Positions 55,209 to 63,928 of a DNA stretch of 64,000 nucleotides are shown here, piece by piece. A model generated the notes under the pieces. The model ran no database searches. It had not been told where the DNA came from and saw nothing but the letters and a program-made list of their open reading frames with translations. Each line of letters opens with the position of its first letter. Within the stretch, counting starts at the first letter, position 1. Origin of the DNA: a virus; the IMG/VR virus record IMGVR_UViG_3300013093_003863, positions 24,770 to 88,769 of that record; one strand, 5' to 3'. The position numbers and the translations under genes were made by a program.

Positions 55209-55832
55209 TTAATCCGTTACAGGTTTAATACCGCGACCCAGTATAGTTCCATATACTGGGTTTTCTTCTGTGTAAAGCACTTCAAATCCGTGATTCATCA
55301 AAAACGGCACCACTGCACCACTCTTGCCCGAATAGTGTCCCCACCACTTGTTGTACCAGGTGTCATCGCAGACAACAAGACTTGTGGGTGCTAAACGTGA
55401 TACTGCCAACTCGGCTTGCCTTAAATGTGCACGTTGACTATTGACATTGTTCATTTCAGGCATACCCAAATCACGATAACGCTGTTGTTGCTCCAACACA
55501 AACGCTTCGGTTCGATCCGGATGCCAATCCCAATCAAAATTATCTAGATATAAAAAACTTATATAAGCAATGTGCCCGGGAAAAGTCGCCAAGTAATCTT
55601 CTCCGGTGCTCTGCACAACTTCTACATTGGGCAAGGCCAGCAAACGAACTAGATCACAATGATGTGGATCTACATCCACAGTCCACAAGTATCGACCTTT
55701 GCGTAGAGCCCATTCGGCCAATACCTGTGTGCTACCATCGTCCCCGGCACGACCGCATCCGATCTCGACCCAACAACCGGGTTCGGTCAGCTGATCAATG
55801 TACTGTTCGGCTTTGCGAAATACTGCTCCCAT
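55209..55832 (-). CDS. Methyltransferase-like protein
   Basis: A 207-residue protein with class I SAM-fold features: WVEIGCGRAGDDGS (motif I), LWTVDVDPHHC (acidic residue of motif II) and SLVVCDDTWYNKWWGHY. It resembles class I methyltransferases encoded next to glycosyltransferase genes. The acceptor is unknown. The start overlaps the stop of the small gene at 55832. Confidence 0.65.
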   Translation of the reverse strand: MGAVFRKAEQYIDQLTEPGCWVEIGCGRAGDDGSTQVLAEWALRKGRYLWTVDVDPHHCDLVRLLALPNVEVVQSTGEDYLATFPGHIAYISFLYLDNFDWDWHPDRTEAFVLEQQQRYRDLGMPEMNNVNSQRAHLRQAELAVSRLAPTSLVVCDDTWYNKWWGHYSGKSGAVVPFLMNHGFEVLYTEENPVYGTILGRGIKPVTD

Positions 55833-55996
55833 TATGTTGCGGCTTTATCCTTCTTGTTAGTGCGAAATTTAGATTCGTTCTCAATTACTCGTACAAAACT
55901 ACGAATAAATGCTCCACGTTGATGTCTATCTGTGTAAGCGGCCGCACTGCGTTTTACCTGCTTGGGTAATTTGATTGCTCTAGGATCGTATGCCAT
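55832..55996 (-). CDS. Small basic protein, 54 residues
   Basis: MAYDPRAIKLPKQVKRSAAAY... ends in KFRTNKKDKAAT. It shares overlap with the methyltransferase (TAATG) and has AAGGAATATAAATGG as ribosome site. Basic character suggests nucleic-acid binding. Confidence 0.6.
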   Translation of the reverse strand: MAYDPRAIKLPKQVKRSAAAYTDRHQRGAFIRSFVRVIENESKFRTNKKDKAAT

Positions 55997-56006
55997 TTAT
56001 ATTCCT

Positions 56007-56189
56007 TTAGGCTTTTTTAGTCGCAGCTCTTGCGTTTTTAGTCTCGGTAATTTCATTACGGCGAGCCTTTACTGCCTTGGCCAGTTCTTGTAGTGCTTTG
56101 CGAGCACGAGTTCCGGCGGCATTATTGCCCGCTTCGAACTTTTCATTTTCGGCTAGGTATGCTTCGTAATGTGTTTTTAAATCAGTCAT
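56007..56189 (-). CDS. Small Ala/Lys-rich, histone-like protein
   Basis: A 60-residue protein ending TRARKALQELAKAVKARRNEI and NARAATKKA, with the Lys/Ala pattern of small phage DNA-binding proteins. Overlaps the GDSL gene by eight bases. Confidence 0.55.
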   Translation of the reverse strand: MTDLKTHYEAYLAENEKFEAGNNAAGTRARKALQELAKAVKARRNEITETKNARAATKKA

Positions 56190-56592
56190 TTTTGTTTCCT
56201 TTAGTTTGTTTTGCTATTTCCTTATATCCAGCCCAACTTGGGTGAATTCCGTCTGGTTGCAGTCGAGTAATTGGTAATACTGCATCACCGTGTTCCTTGG
56301 CCACTTCTCGTACAATCGCTTGTACGTCGGGTTTGATTGCCGGCAAGATCCAAAATACCCTATTGCCTTTAACCTTGCCACGCACCCGTTCCAGTTCTTT
56401 TCGTGTCTTGATACCTTTATGATCGTTTGAGCCTAGACTGATAATAACTGTTTTGGCAGTCAAATCATTTTTCAAATAGTCTCGATTCCAAGCCCAAGTG
56501 TTCCACCCGCTCTTGGCATACGCCACACATTCGGGTCTAAACATTTGTGTACCTACTGCTATACTATCGCCTAGTACTAAACAATCAATCAT
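56182..56592 (-). CDS. SGNH/GDSL-type hydrolase
   Basis: A 136-residue compact SGNH hydrolase: block I GDSIAVGT with nucleophile Ser, block III GSNDHKG and block V DGIHPS. It is about half the usual size. It probably deacetylates or de-esterifies a surface sugar or lipid. Start MIDCLVLGDS at 56592. Confidence 0.75.
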   Translation of the reverse strand: MIDCLVLGDSIAVGTQMFRPECVAYAKSGWNTWAWNRDYLKNDLTAKTVIISLGSNDHKGIKTRKELERVRGKVKGNRVFWILPAIKPDVQAIVREVAKEHGDAVLPITRLQPDGIHPSWAGYKEIAKQTKGNKND

Positions 56593-56980
56593 TGTTATCA
56601 ACCTCTATAGTAATTGGACCGTAAAATATTACATCTCTATCACTCCATTCCCACCCTAGTTGTTCAGGGCCATATTCATAATCCGTTTGGAATGATTCTA
56701 TTAGTTCGGCTTTTTCATCTTCAGTGAGATCGCCTTCGATGCCCCATTCAATGCGTTCGCCTTCATCTTCATCTACCCAACCAAACACTCCGGTATGAAT
56801 TCCCTCTTCACTGTCGGGATCGTATTCGGCCCATGCGTCTTCAGTTTCGTCCCAATCTTCCGGATTGGAATAAACTGCATAGGTGTTAAAACGATTTACA
56901 AACGTAATAGTCTTGCCTGCCTTTGTAAATTCAATACGCTCCACTGCACTGTCTTCCTGGTCTGGTGAGAATTTAATCAT
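56585..56980 (-). CDS. Unknown acidic protein
   Basis: A 131-residue acidic protein (WVDEDEGERIEWGIEGDLTEDEKAELI) with MIKFSPDQED start after AAGGAGACAGT. No domain recognised; acidic character may mimic DNA. Confidence 0.55.
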   Translation of the reverse strand: MIKFSPDQEDSAVERIEFTKAGKTITFVNRFNTYAVYSNPEDWDETEDAWAEYDPDSEEGIHTGVFGWVDEDEGERIEWGIEGDLTEDEKAELIESFQTDYEYGPEQLGWEWSDRDVIFYGPITIEVDNND

Positions 56981-57888
56981 ACTGTCTCCTTTGCATCTGG
57001 ATCTACTGCTAGGCCCTGCCATGCCTTGATTTTGACTTCTTCATCATTGTATACATTGGTCCACTGCTCGCCAGTCCACCGTGCTTGATGCGTCCACTCA
57101 CTTTTACCTGCAGGTTTAATCATGTAATTGCCGGTACGCACCGGTTTAATTTTCTTAGGGAACCACTCGGTCATGGGATAGTCAATGTCATCCATTTCTC
57201 TGTACTTTTCCCATTTGCCTGTAGTATCCCGGCTACCAGCAATGTAAAAGCCAAAACTACTGCTTTTACCATCGGTACTACCACCCCAATTGTCAATCTC
57301 TTCGCCATCGTACAACACCGAGTTGATAATAGGTTCACCATCAATTTCATCGTAGCCCAATATCAACTTGGCGATGTCAAATGGTTGTGTTAGTTCAATT
57401 TCACCTTCAAAGAATGTGCCCTTTTCATTACTGTCGCCCAAGAACACAACTGTACCTGCCGCTTCTTGATCAATCCACACTTCATCATTGCAGTCAAATT
57501 CGGGCTCGGGTTCTTCTTCATTGAATCCAGTTAAGCCATCTAGTTGACGTTCGTAAACTGTCTCGCCAGTTTCATCTTCAATTTGTAGTGTGCCAGCATC
57601 TCTATTGACTCCATGTGCATGTGCCAAATTATCACACTCGTACCATGAACCTGCAGGGAACGGTTGCATCTCTTCAGGAATATTGTTTTCCTCTGCGTAG
57701 TCACTATCCCAAGCATAGTCAGTGAGATCTAGTCTACGACTTTTAAAGTAATCGTAAATTTCTCGATCTACTGTACCCATAACTTTCTCACCACCATAGC
57801 CCCATAGACTAATTTTGTAGGTACGTGGTGTAAACTTTAATACTTCCAATAACTTTTCATGTTCGGGGTTTGAGATTTCTTCAGTCAT
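56977..57888 (-). CDS. Unknown acidic protein
   Basis: A 303-residue acidic protein of beta-rich modules, with repeated W-containing segments (WGYGGEKVMG; NWGGSTDGKSSSFGFY; WTHQARWTGEQWTNVY). The start MTEEISNPEHEK follows AGGATCAAAA. It may be a host-takeover factor that mimics DNA; function unknown. Confidence 0.55.
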   Translation of the reverse strand: MTEEISNPEHEKLLEVLKFTPRTYKISLWGYGGEKVMGTVDREIYDYFKSRRLDLTDYAWDSDYAEENNIPEEMQPFPAGSWYECDNLAHAHGVNRDAGTLQIEDETGETVYERQLDGLTGFNEEEPEPEFDCNDEVWIDQEAAGTVVFLGDSNEKGTFFEGEIELTQPFDIAKLILGYDEIDGEPIINSVLYDGEEIDNWGGSTDGKSSSFGFYIAGSRDTTGKWEKYREMDDIDYPMTEWFPKKIKPVRTGNYMIKPAGKSEWTHQARWTGEQWTNVYNDEEVKIKAWQGLAVDPDAKETV

Positions 57889-57896
57889 TTTTGATC

Positions 57897-58094
57897 CTAT
57901 TGATGATTTAGTTGCCACCATGCCAACCATTGCGTAAAACTATTATACACTTCTCTTGCTTCTCGGTCATCCTGTTCGAGTTTTTTGCCTCTAACATAAA
58001 ACCCATCTGGGCCAATACGCAACCATTCCTCGGGTTCGTTGTTTTCGTTTGTTAAAAACGTAATGGTATTTTTTATTGCTTCAGTATCAGCCAT
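57897..58094 (-). CDS. Conserved small phage protein
   Basis: A 65-residue protein with IGPDGFYVRGKKLEQDD and an aromatic tail FTQWLAWWQLNHQ. Overlaps the gene at 58073. Ribosome site GAGGAATATACATG. Confidence 0.55.
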   Translation of the reverse strand: MADTEAIKNTITFLTNENNEPEEWLRIGPDGFYVRGKKLEQDDREAREVYNSFTQWLAWWQLNHQ

Positions 58095-58279
58095 GTATAT
58101 TCCTCTTCGGTAAATGTTACACTCATTTGAATCCATCCATTACTATATGCTTCTTGAATAGCTTTTGCAATTCTTTTGGGACAATTGAGATCAATTTCAA
58201 GAAAGGCTCTATTACCTACCACTACGCCATCTGACACTGTGTAGCCGGGATCGTCTCGTCTTACTACTTTGAATGCCAT
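58073..58279 (-). CDS. Distant FxLRW-like paralog
   Basis: A 68-residue protein ending VTFTEEEYTWLILKQ, similar in spacing to the array signature (F-x-x-x-x-x-W-x-[IL]-L-K). It may be an outlier of the family. The ATG overlaps the small membrane-protein stop. Confidence 0.5.
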   Translation of the reverse strand: MAFKVVRRDDPGYTVSDGVVVGNRAFLEIDLNCPKRIAKAIQEAYSNGWIQMSVTFTEEEYTWLILKQ

Positions 58280-58452
58280 TATCCAATCCTAGTTGTGCTA
58301 AAAATATCCCGAACAATGCCACGCAGTGCCTGACCAAGGGTTGAACCACGACTCATTCGTTCCTCGACGTTGAGCTTGGCCAGCCATACAATCAGAATCA
58401 CAAAGTAACCCAACATGGCCAAAGTCATGGCATCTAAAAATAAATCTAACAT
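58279..58452 (-). CDS. Small membrane protein, 57 residues
   Basis: MLDLFLDAMTLAMLGYFVILIVWL forms one membrane helix, followed by a basic tail (RMSRGSTLGQALRGIVRDI). Overlaps the next gene as TAATG. Confidence 0.6.
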   Translation of the reverse strand: MLDLFLDAMTLAMLGYFVILIVWLAKLNVEERMSRGSTLGQALRGIVRDIFSTTRIG

Positions 58453-58461
58453 AATTGTTCT

Positions 58462-59772
58462 TTATAACTTTTCGCCTGGAGCAAAGCCCCTAAACGATTT
58501 GAATCTTGGAAAGCGCAAACTATAGCTACCGTCTTGATTTTGTGTGACTGCATCGGCACGCACTTCAACCACTTGCCCAATAGTTCCTGCTTTATCGGCC
58601 CATACTGTATCCCGCAACTCATCTGATAAGCCACCGCCCACACTTACACGAATTAGCTTACCATCGTCCTCGCCTTCACAGATCAAGTTGCCCAGTCTTC
58701 CCGCATTCTTGCCTGTACCTTCTTCACAGTCTACTACAGTGAGCGATACTTCGATGTAGGGTTTGAGTTTGAGCCATGTGCGTCCACGTTTGCATTCGTA
58801 AACTGCCTCGGGGTCTTTGATCATGATGCCTTCGTAGCCGCCTGCAATGGCCTCACGATTGATTGCATTGTATCGTTGTTGTCCGGCCTTGGTATCTAAG
58901 TCTACAACTTTTTGTCCAACAACTGCAACATTAGGCATGTGGTCTCCAACATGAGCAAGCCAATTTGTCAGTGTAGTACTACGGTCCCGTTGTTTAAAAT
59001 CACCGCGGCCTGCACTAAATTCCGCTAAACTAAGTATGTCAAATAAATGCAATACGGCATCTTGTGTTTGAGCATTTTCTTTTCTACGTGCCTGCTTCAT
59101 TAGGTCTTGGAAACTAGCACTCATAACCTCGCCATCAAGCACTGTAGGTACCTTGAATAACCGGGCATGCCGGGCAATCTGTTCCTTGATGTGCGGAAAG
59201 TTTGCCAGCTCTTTGCCATTGCGACTGTACTGGTCCACTCTACCATCGGGATACACAATAGTGATCACACGCATGCCATCTAGTTTTACTTCAACAATTT
59301 TTTCGCCAACAAGTAAATCTTCATGATGCGTACTGTCGCTAGCCAGCTGACAACTAAAAACGGGAATTGAGTACCGGTCATTTATTTTTGCCACCACTTT
59401 GTTTACGGTTTTCTCGCTTACACCACAACGCAGGTCTTTGATTAAAATTCTGCGATACCAACCATTCCATTCTTGAACAGTGGCATGGTTCATCATGTGC
59501 ACTATGGCCACACGAGCCGCGTCTCCGGTCAATTGTCTCTTTGCTAGCAGTTCAGCATTCTTCCAAAATGTATTGGGATTAAGACCGCGTCCATCCTTTA
59601 CTGCTTCGGGCACTTGCTTAACGCCATAAGTTATCATTGGATCAAGAGCAGCACGAATACCGCGGAACAATTCCGCATTGCCAGCAATAGCTTCAGCTTC
59701 AAGAATTGCTTCTTTGTTTAAACGACTGGGATGCTCTTCTAAACTGGTTATAACTCGAAAACATTCTGACAT
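58462..59772 (-). CDS. 30: ATP-dependent DNA ligase (T4 gp30-like)
   Basis: A 436-residue ligase with the adenylation lysine in EVKLDGMRV (K163), the downstream LDGEVMS motif, GYEGIMIKDP and WLKLKP blocks, and a C-terminal OB domain (LRFPRFKSFR). It seals nicks in replicating DNA. A perfect sigma70 promoter lies upstream. Confidence 0.95.
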   Translation of the reverse strand: MSECFRVITSLEEHPSRLNKEAILEAEAIAGNAELFRGIRAALDPMITYGVKQVPEAVKDGRGLNPNTFWKNAELLAKRQLTGDAARVAIVHMMNHATVQEWNGWYRRILIKDLRCGVSEKTVNKVVAKINDRYSIPVFSCQLASDSTHHEDLLVGEKIVEVKLDGMRVITIVYPDGRVDQYSRNGKELANFPHIKEQIARHARLFKVPTVLDGEVMSASFQDLMKQARRKENAQTQDAVLHLFDILSLAEFSAGRGDFKQRDRSTTLTNWLAHVGDHMPNVAVVGQKVVDLDTKAGQQRYNAINREAIAGGYEGIMIKDPEAVYECKRGRTWLKLKPYIEVSLTVVDCEEGTGKNAGRLGNLICEGEDDGKLIRVSVGGGLSDELRDTVWADKAGTIGQVVEVRADAVTQNQDGSYSLRFPRFKSFRGFAPGEKL

Positions 59773-59801
59773 TGCAATTCCTTATTTCTTAATATGTACA
59801 T

Positions 59802-59830
59802 ATTATAGCACTTTTGCCATTCTGTGTCAA
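59802..59830 (-). promoter_or_regulatory. Consensus sigma70 early promoter of the ligase gene
   Basis: Minus-strand TTGACA (59825-59830) and TATAAT (59802-59807) at 17 bp, followed by AAGGAATTGCAATG. Confidence 0.9.
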
Positions 59831-59831
59831 A

Positions 59832-60077
59832 TCACTGATTCTGTGATTTTGTCAACAAGAACATGGTGACATCTGCGCTATCAACTTTGACACATTGTGA
59901 GCTATATCTTGTGATGGTTTTTCGCCAGTTCCAACTGTTATGATCACTTAACGGAGTCATTGCGGCCTGCTTGGGAGTAAACCGTTCGATCCTACCCAAT
60001 ACTAGTCCGCCGCCATTGACGCCTTCAAATGCAACTACATCACCCACAGTCAATTCTCGTCCTAGAAAATCTTTCAT
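59832..60077 (-). CDS. Small beta protein, FxLRW-like end
   Basis: An 81-residue beta protein (KDFLGRELTVGDVVAFEGVNGG) ending VKVDSADVTMFLLTKSQNQ, weakly like the array signature. Ribosome site AAAGGAAGTGTAAATG. Confidence 0.5.
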   Translation of the reverse strand: MKDFLGRELTVGDVVAFEGVNGGGLVLGRIERFTPKQAAMTPLSDHNSWNWRKTITRYSSQCVKVDSADVTMFLLTKSQNQ

Positions 60078-60383
60078 TTACACTTCCTTTAATTTTTCAA
60101 ATACAGTCAACTTGCTGATCATGTACTGTGTTTGATCCAAGTTCTGTATAACACTGGTCAAACTTGATTTGATGTGTTTGATTTGTGATTCGTCAAGTTC
60201 GCGTATAAACCGTGAACTCTGCAAGGGATTTGTCAGTTTAAGTTCGTACCCCACTTGGAATACCGTCTGCTTTTCAAGTTGCGACATGCCAACGACACTG
60301 TTGTGTCCCAACATGAGAGCAACGTCATGTTCTGTGACCTCGGCTAAGAATTTTGTACTGTCTACTTTGGCTATGATTTTCAT
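60078..60383 (-). CDS. Conserved small phage protein
   Basis: A 101-residue protein starting MKIIAKVDSTKFLAEVTEHDVALM, with a C-terminal helical region (DESQIKHIKSSLTSVIQNLDQ). Similar proteins occur in other T4-like phages. The ATG overlaps the stop of the 53-residue gene. Confidence 0.55.
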   Translation of the reverse strand: MKIIAKVDSTKFLAEVTEHDVALMLGHNSVVGMSQLEKQTVFQVGYELKLTNPLQSSRFIRELDESQIKHIKSSLTSVIQNLDQTQYMISKLTVFEKLKEV

Positions 60384-60541
60384 TCTACTTCTACCTCTCT
60401 GTATTCGCGCCATTCTTGTACGTTACTTGTGAATTCATCTCGCCATACTAGGGCTTTGGCTTCGTCATCAAACACCTTGACCACAGTTTCATGTTGGTCA
60501 CAACCGTTATAAAAAACTTCAACGCCTAGATAAACTTTCAT
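60380..60541 (-). CDS. Small acidic protein, 53 residues
   Basis: MKVYLGVEVFYNGCDQHETVVKVFDDEAKA..., a small alpha/beta protein with an acidic tail (REYREVEVE). Overlaps both neighbours by four bases, so it is coupled within the operon. Confidence 0.65.
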   Translation of the reverse strand: MKVYLGVEVFYNGCDQHETVVKVFDDEAKALVWRDEFTSNVQEWREYREVEVE

Positions 60542-60885
60542 TTTGCAAACGCCTTAACATGTCGGCAATCACCTCTAAACTTGAATCCCGAACAACTGCA
60601 ACTGTATACTCCATCTTCTAATCGCACAATGTACAAGTCGCCCCGGCTACCAGTAACTTCCCAACGATTGGGGTTTGTGGTTTCTTCAACTGTAAAGTTA
60701 TTGGGGTCGGCAATTTCTCGAAACTTACGACCACGTGTGTCTATACGTATAGGCGTTTTAAATTTGAAAACTGCCCGATCCCCGGCCCGGATATAGGCAA
60801 ACATCTTGCTCTTACTGTCGTCCATGTAGTAGGCATGGTTCGGAGTCGAATCAGGCCACTCAGTGGTTTCTTGAAATAACTTCAT
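60538..60885 (-). CDS. SWIM zinc-finger protein
   Basis: A 115-residue protein with the SWIM signature C-x-C-x(n)-C-x-H (YSCSCSGFKFRGDCRHVKA) at the C-terminus and a beta-rich N-terminal region. SWIM domains bind DNA or protein partners. Likely an early protein. Confidence 0.75.
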   Translation of the reverse strand: MKLFQETTEWPDSTPNHAYYMDDSKSKMFAYIRAGDRAVFKFKTPIRIDTRGRKFREIADPNNFTVEETTNPNRWEVTGSRGDLYIVRLEDGVYSCSCSGFKFRGDCRHVKAFAK

Positions 60886-60894
60886 GTCTACTCC

Positions 60895-61596
60895 TTAATA
60901 AGGTACGTTTTTATAAAACACGTGCGGGCCGGCCTTGGCCACTACTTGGCCTTGTCTGGCCCATCTGGGGTTAACATAATTTGCGTGATAATGTAATACA
61001 TCTTCACTGTCTAATTTTTTAACTCTAAGTCCATTCATTAATGCTTGAGCCTCGGTCACATACTTGTTTTTCTGTTCTTGAGACCACTGTATTAATCTTT
61101 CGTCAGTCCAACTAAATTGTTTAGGAGAGTAAACTACCTTGCACATAGTATCACCCCAAGCACCTTCTCGTAAACGATTGATATGTACTTGACCCACTGC
61201 CAATTGTGCATTTTCATTCAAGTTACCTGCTTCACGAAAAATACTGTATGCAAGGCAATCTACGTCCCGTTGACTTTGTCCGGCAATTTTTTTACCTTTA
61301 AGGTCAACTGCTAGTTCGCCCTTTGCAATATCGGCCTTGAATGGAACATTGTCTAACTTGGCAATAGGCTTGGCTTTGGGAGCAGGCTCGTCGAATGAGA
61401 TTTGCACATAATAGCCCTTGGCGGCTTTGGTTTTTTCAACCTTTGCTAACTCGGCTCGTTTTTCGGTATTGGTTTTAAAGTTGGCAACATTGACCTTGTG
61501 TCCTTTAGCCCTAATAGGATTTCCAAATTGGTCTTCGGTCCACATTGCATAAACCTGCGTACTTGCCAACAACAGTAAAATTGATAATCTTTTCAT
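60895..61596 (-). CDS. SleB/CwlJ-type cell-wall hydrolase with signal peptide
   Basis: A 233-residue protein: signal peptide MKRLSILLLLASTQVYA, a Lys/Ala-rich linker, and a Hydrolase_2 domain (DCLAYSIFREAGNLNENAQLAVGQVHINR; CKVVYSPKQFSW; HYHANYVNPRW). It is exported, unlike the GH19 endolysin, so it may remodel the wall during infection or act in superinfection control. Confidence 0.85.
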   Translation of the reverse strand: MKRLSILLLLASTQVYAMWTEDQFGNPIRAKGHKVNVANFKTNTEKRAELAKVEKTKAAKGYYVQISFDEPAPKAKPIAKLDNVPFKADIAKGELAVDLKGKKIAGQSQRDVDCLAYSIFREAGNLNENAQLAVGQVHINRLREGAWGDTMCKVVYSPKQFSWTDERLIQWSQEQKNKYVTEAQALMNGLRVKKLDSEDVLHYHANYVNPRWARQGQVVAKAGPHVFYKNVPY

Positions 61597-61623
61597 CTTG
61601 AATTAATTTATTACTATAACTTG

Positions 61624-61652
61624 ATTATAGCAAAAATCCCAATTTGGTGCAA
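61624..61652 (-). promoter_or_regulatory. Early promoter of the SleB-type gene
   Basis: Minus-strand TATAAT (61624-61629) with a weak TTGCAC -35 (61647-61652) at 17 bp. Confidence 0.55.
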
Positions 61653-61695
61653 ATCGGGCGTTGTTTTTGTGCAACAAAAAACTAATACTTGAGTA

Positions 61696-62574
61696 TTACT
61701 CGACCAAGCGTCTAAAATGCTGAGTCTGTTCCTCAATGTACTGATTGGGGTTACGCACCGGCTTCATGGGAATGTATCCGGTCTGCATCAAATTTTCTAC
61801 TTCGGGCAAGTAGTTGACAAAATTTGTCAGCACATCTACAACCACGGGATTGTGCAATAAATTACTGTCATTGGGAACTGCAAACGCCAGCCATTGGTGC
61901 AATTGAAATCCCGGCAGTGTGGTCGATATCAAGGGCAAGTCAACACCTCGAACTCGATCACTCACGGCCAGTATTCGTACCAAGCCGGCCTTGTGATTGG
62001 GATATTCGGTGCTGAATCCGTCGAACCCACAGGCAACTTCTTTACTGGCTACAGCCATGGTCAACTGTGCTCCGCCTTTGTAGGGCACTGGCTCAAAATG
62101 TGTGCCGAATCGGTTGTTCAAGTAACGTATGGCCAAAAATGCATGAGCACCTCCGGCAGCACATAACACTGTATCTTTTTTGGCAGCTGCGATCAATTCA
62201 GACAAACTTTGATAACCAGTGGGATTGGACACAAACACAGTGGGAGTATCAATTATGGGCGAAAAGAATGTCATGGTTTGAGCATGTAGATTTTCTCTGT
62301 TCTTGACCACGTGGTTGTAAACAAAATCACTAGTGGCTCCGTTTAATATGGTATTGTTGTGATTCAATTGCATGTGTGCATAGGCCACATCGCCTTGACC
62401 ACCTGTCTTGTAGTTTATGATATTTTTTACACCACGATTGGATAACATGATACTGAGCATGTGGCTGGTTATGTCGCTAGCACCACCGGGCGATACCGGC
62501 ACCACAATTTCAATAACTTCCTCGGCATACACCAAGTTGGCGACAAAGATCAATAGCAACAACAGTTTTTTCAT
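61696..62574 (-). CDS. Bug/TctC-family solute-binding protein, copy 3
   Basis: A 292-residue Bug receptor with signal peptide MKKLLLLLIFVANLVYA, EIVVPVSPGGASDITSHML and VLCAAGGAHAFLAIRY. It directly follows a PP-loop gene (GGACCCTAAATG), the same gene pair as at 23221-25291 but in reverse order. No TctA/TctB subunits are visible. Confidence 0.9.
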   Translation of the reverse strand: MKKLLLLLIFVANLVYAEEVIEIVVPVSPGGASDITSHMLSIMLSNRGVKNIINYKTGGQGDVAYAHMQLNHNNTILNGATSDFVYNHVVKNRENLHAQTMTFFSPIIDTPTVFVSNPTGYQSLSELIAAAKKDTVLCAAGGAHAFLAIRYLNNRFGTHFEPVPYKGGAQLTMAVASKEVACGFDGFSTEYPNHKAGLVRILAVSDRVRGVDLPLISTTLPGFQLHQWLAFAVPNDSNLLHNPVVVDVLTNFVNYLPEVENLMQTGYIPMKPVRNPNQYIEEQTQHFRRLVE

Positions 62575-63687
62575 TTAGGGTCCTAGGTTATAAGATTTAG
62601 CGTGAAGGGTTCGACTTAAAAATATATGATTGGGTTTTTCAAATGCTGTTTGATTCAAGTATTCGTAAAAGCCGCGTTCGCTGGCCAAATTGTGCCAGCC
62701 GCGTACATAATTGGTGACTATGGGATTTTGACTTTTCAAGGCGTCGATCACACTCTTTTCGCTGCGTACTGCATCAAAATCAAACACACTCTTGGATACA
62801 TCTAACTGGGTCTCGGTCACATGCGAGCCATTTATTTTCTGTGCAAAACTAACACCCTGAGATAGTTCGGGGTGTCGTCCCACTGCTCTAGCCCAGGCAG
62901 TATATCCCGGACTGCTTCGGGTATAAAATCGTGTACGTACTTCGAGATTTTTATCTTGGCGTTGCAACTGTTTCAGCATGTTCTTGGCCATGTGACTCTG
63001 TTTGCAATTGATCACTGGATCAAGGAAAAAGCACTCTTGATGTTGTTGTCCCATGGCTATTTTTAATCCGTTGTGATCGCTCTGCTTGGTCCACCAGGTG
63101 CCGTCCCGGAATCCCACTATGGGTTTTTCTAGCCCCACAATGGCTGCCCAAGTATAAGCCCCGTGATGTTGTTCGCAGATTCTAGTGGAATACTCGCAAA
63201 TTTGTCCGTGTATGGGGAAACGTGCACTACCTCCGCGATTTTGAAAAAGCCATTCGTCATTTTGAATTTCGGGTTCTCTAACTTCGGGATCGTCTTCACT
63301 GTAACTGGTAATAATAGTGGTGGGATCCCAGTGATTGGTTTTCATCCAGGTCACATGGCTGTAGGGTTGCCCGGGCACTTTGTCTCCGTACTTGATAATT
63401 ATTTCATCCAAGTGAATACGATTTTGTGCAAAGATATTGTATATGGTATGACTGTCAGTTCCACCGCTCCAGTGTAGCACCAGTCGTTGATATTTGTTAC
63501 GCAGATTGTGGGCATGCTGGGTCATCAGCTGATCTAGAGTTTGCGGCGGCTCGCGACTCCAATCGCCTAATGCATCATTTTCTTGATCATAGCAGTGAAA
63601 GGTAACGGGTAGCCCGGTCTTGTACGATTCAAATTGGGCCAGGTACCAATTGAAAATTTGTTTGTTGTTTACTTGATAATAGATCAT
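62575..63687 (-). CDS. PP-loop ATP pyrophosphatase-like enzyme, copy 2
   Basis: A 370-residue protein starting MIYYQVNNKQIFNWYLAQFE with a PP-loop S-G-G-T-D-S-H-T near residue 75 and a VGLEKPIVGFRDGTWWTK segment that parallels copy 1. It likely adenylates a carboxyl or carbonyl group. The start is placed at 63687 because a promoter reads straight into this ATG; a longer frame would lie upstream of the promoter. Confidence 0.7.
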   Translation of the reverse strand: MIYYQVNNKQIFNWYLAQFESYKTGLPVTFHCYDQENDALGDWSREPPQTLDQLMTQHAHNLRNKYQRLVLHWSGGTDSHTIYNIFAQNRIHLDEIIIKYGDKVPGQPYSHVTWMKTNHWDPTTIITSYSEDDPEVREPEIQNDEWLFQNRGGSARFPIHGQICEYSTRICEQHHGAYTWAAIVGLEKPIVGFRDGTWWTKQSDHNGLKIAMGQQHQECFFLDPVINCKQSHMAKNMLKQLQRQDKNLEVRTRFYTRSSPGYTAWARAVGRHPELSQGVSFAQKINGSHVTETQLDVSKSVFDFDAVRSEKSVIDALKSQNPIVTNYVRGWHNLASERGFYEYLNQTAFEKPNHIFLSRTLHAKSYNLGP

Positions 63688-63693
63688 GTCGCT

Positions 63694-63722
63694 AGTATAC
63701 ACGAATGAGGAGATTTTGTCAA
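63694..63722 (-). promoter_or_regulatory. Early promoter giving a leaderless PP-loop mRNA
   Basis: Minus-strand TTGACA (63717-63722) and TATACT (63694-63699) at 17 bp; six bases (AGCGAC) separate the -10 box from the ATG. Confidence 0.75.
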
Positions 63723-63728
63723 GGAAGA

Positions 63729-63746
63729 AGCCCACCAAAGTGGGCT
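63729..63746 (-). terminator. Terminator downstream of tmRNA
   Basis: AGCCCAC (63729-63735) and GTGGGCT (63740-63746) with a 4-base loop, followed on the minus strand by TTCTTCCTT. It separates the tmRNA from the PP-loop promoter. Confidence 0.7.
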
Positions 63747-63755
63747 GGTTGTTTC

Positions 63756-63928
63756 TGTTACGAGGTATTTCCTACCCTAGGCCGAGTTTAGGCAGCCAAT
63801 GCGAACAGTTCGTCGTTTGCGTTTACGTTTTTTGCTTCTTCGACCGGGTCACCCCAATCCTAACGGCTTCTACATTGCCGAGCGCCACTATTCTTACTCT
63901 TTGCCCAATCGATCACCATGTCAGGCCC
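63756..63928 (-). ncRNA. ssrA: tmRNA coding piece (circularly permuted ssrA)
   Basis: Reading the minus strand from 63928, GGGCCTGACATGGTGATCGATTGGG aligns with the E. coli tmRNA 5' end (GGGGCUGA...GAUUCGACGGG), giving the 5' acceptor strand and D-loop. The tag frame GCA-AAC-GAC-GAA-CTG-TTC-GCA-TTG-GCT-GCC-TAA (63788-63820) encodes A-N-D-E-L-F-A-L-A-A-stop, the bacterial tag type with LAA terminus. GGGCCU pairs with AGGUCC of the acceptor piece, with G3-U70 wobble, the alanine identity element. The left end is approximate. Confidence 0.85.

Noticed and set aside
63788-63928. Broken protein gene with an in-frame TAG (…QCRSR-stop-DWGDPVEE…ALAA-stop)
   Set aside because: The frame looked like a pseudogene or recoded stop, but the ANDELFALAA-stop end, the tmRNA-like 5' end and the matching CCA end explain the stretch better.
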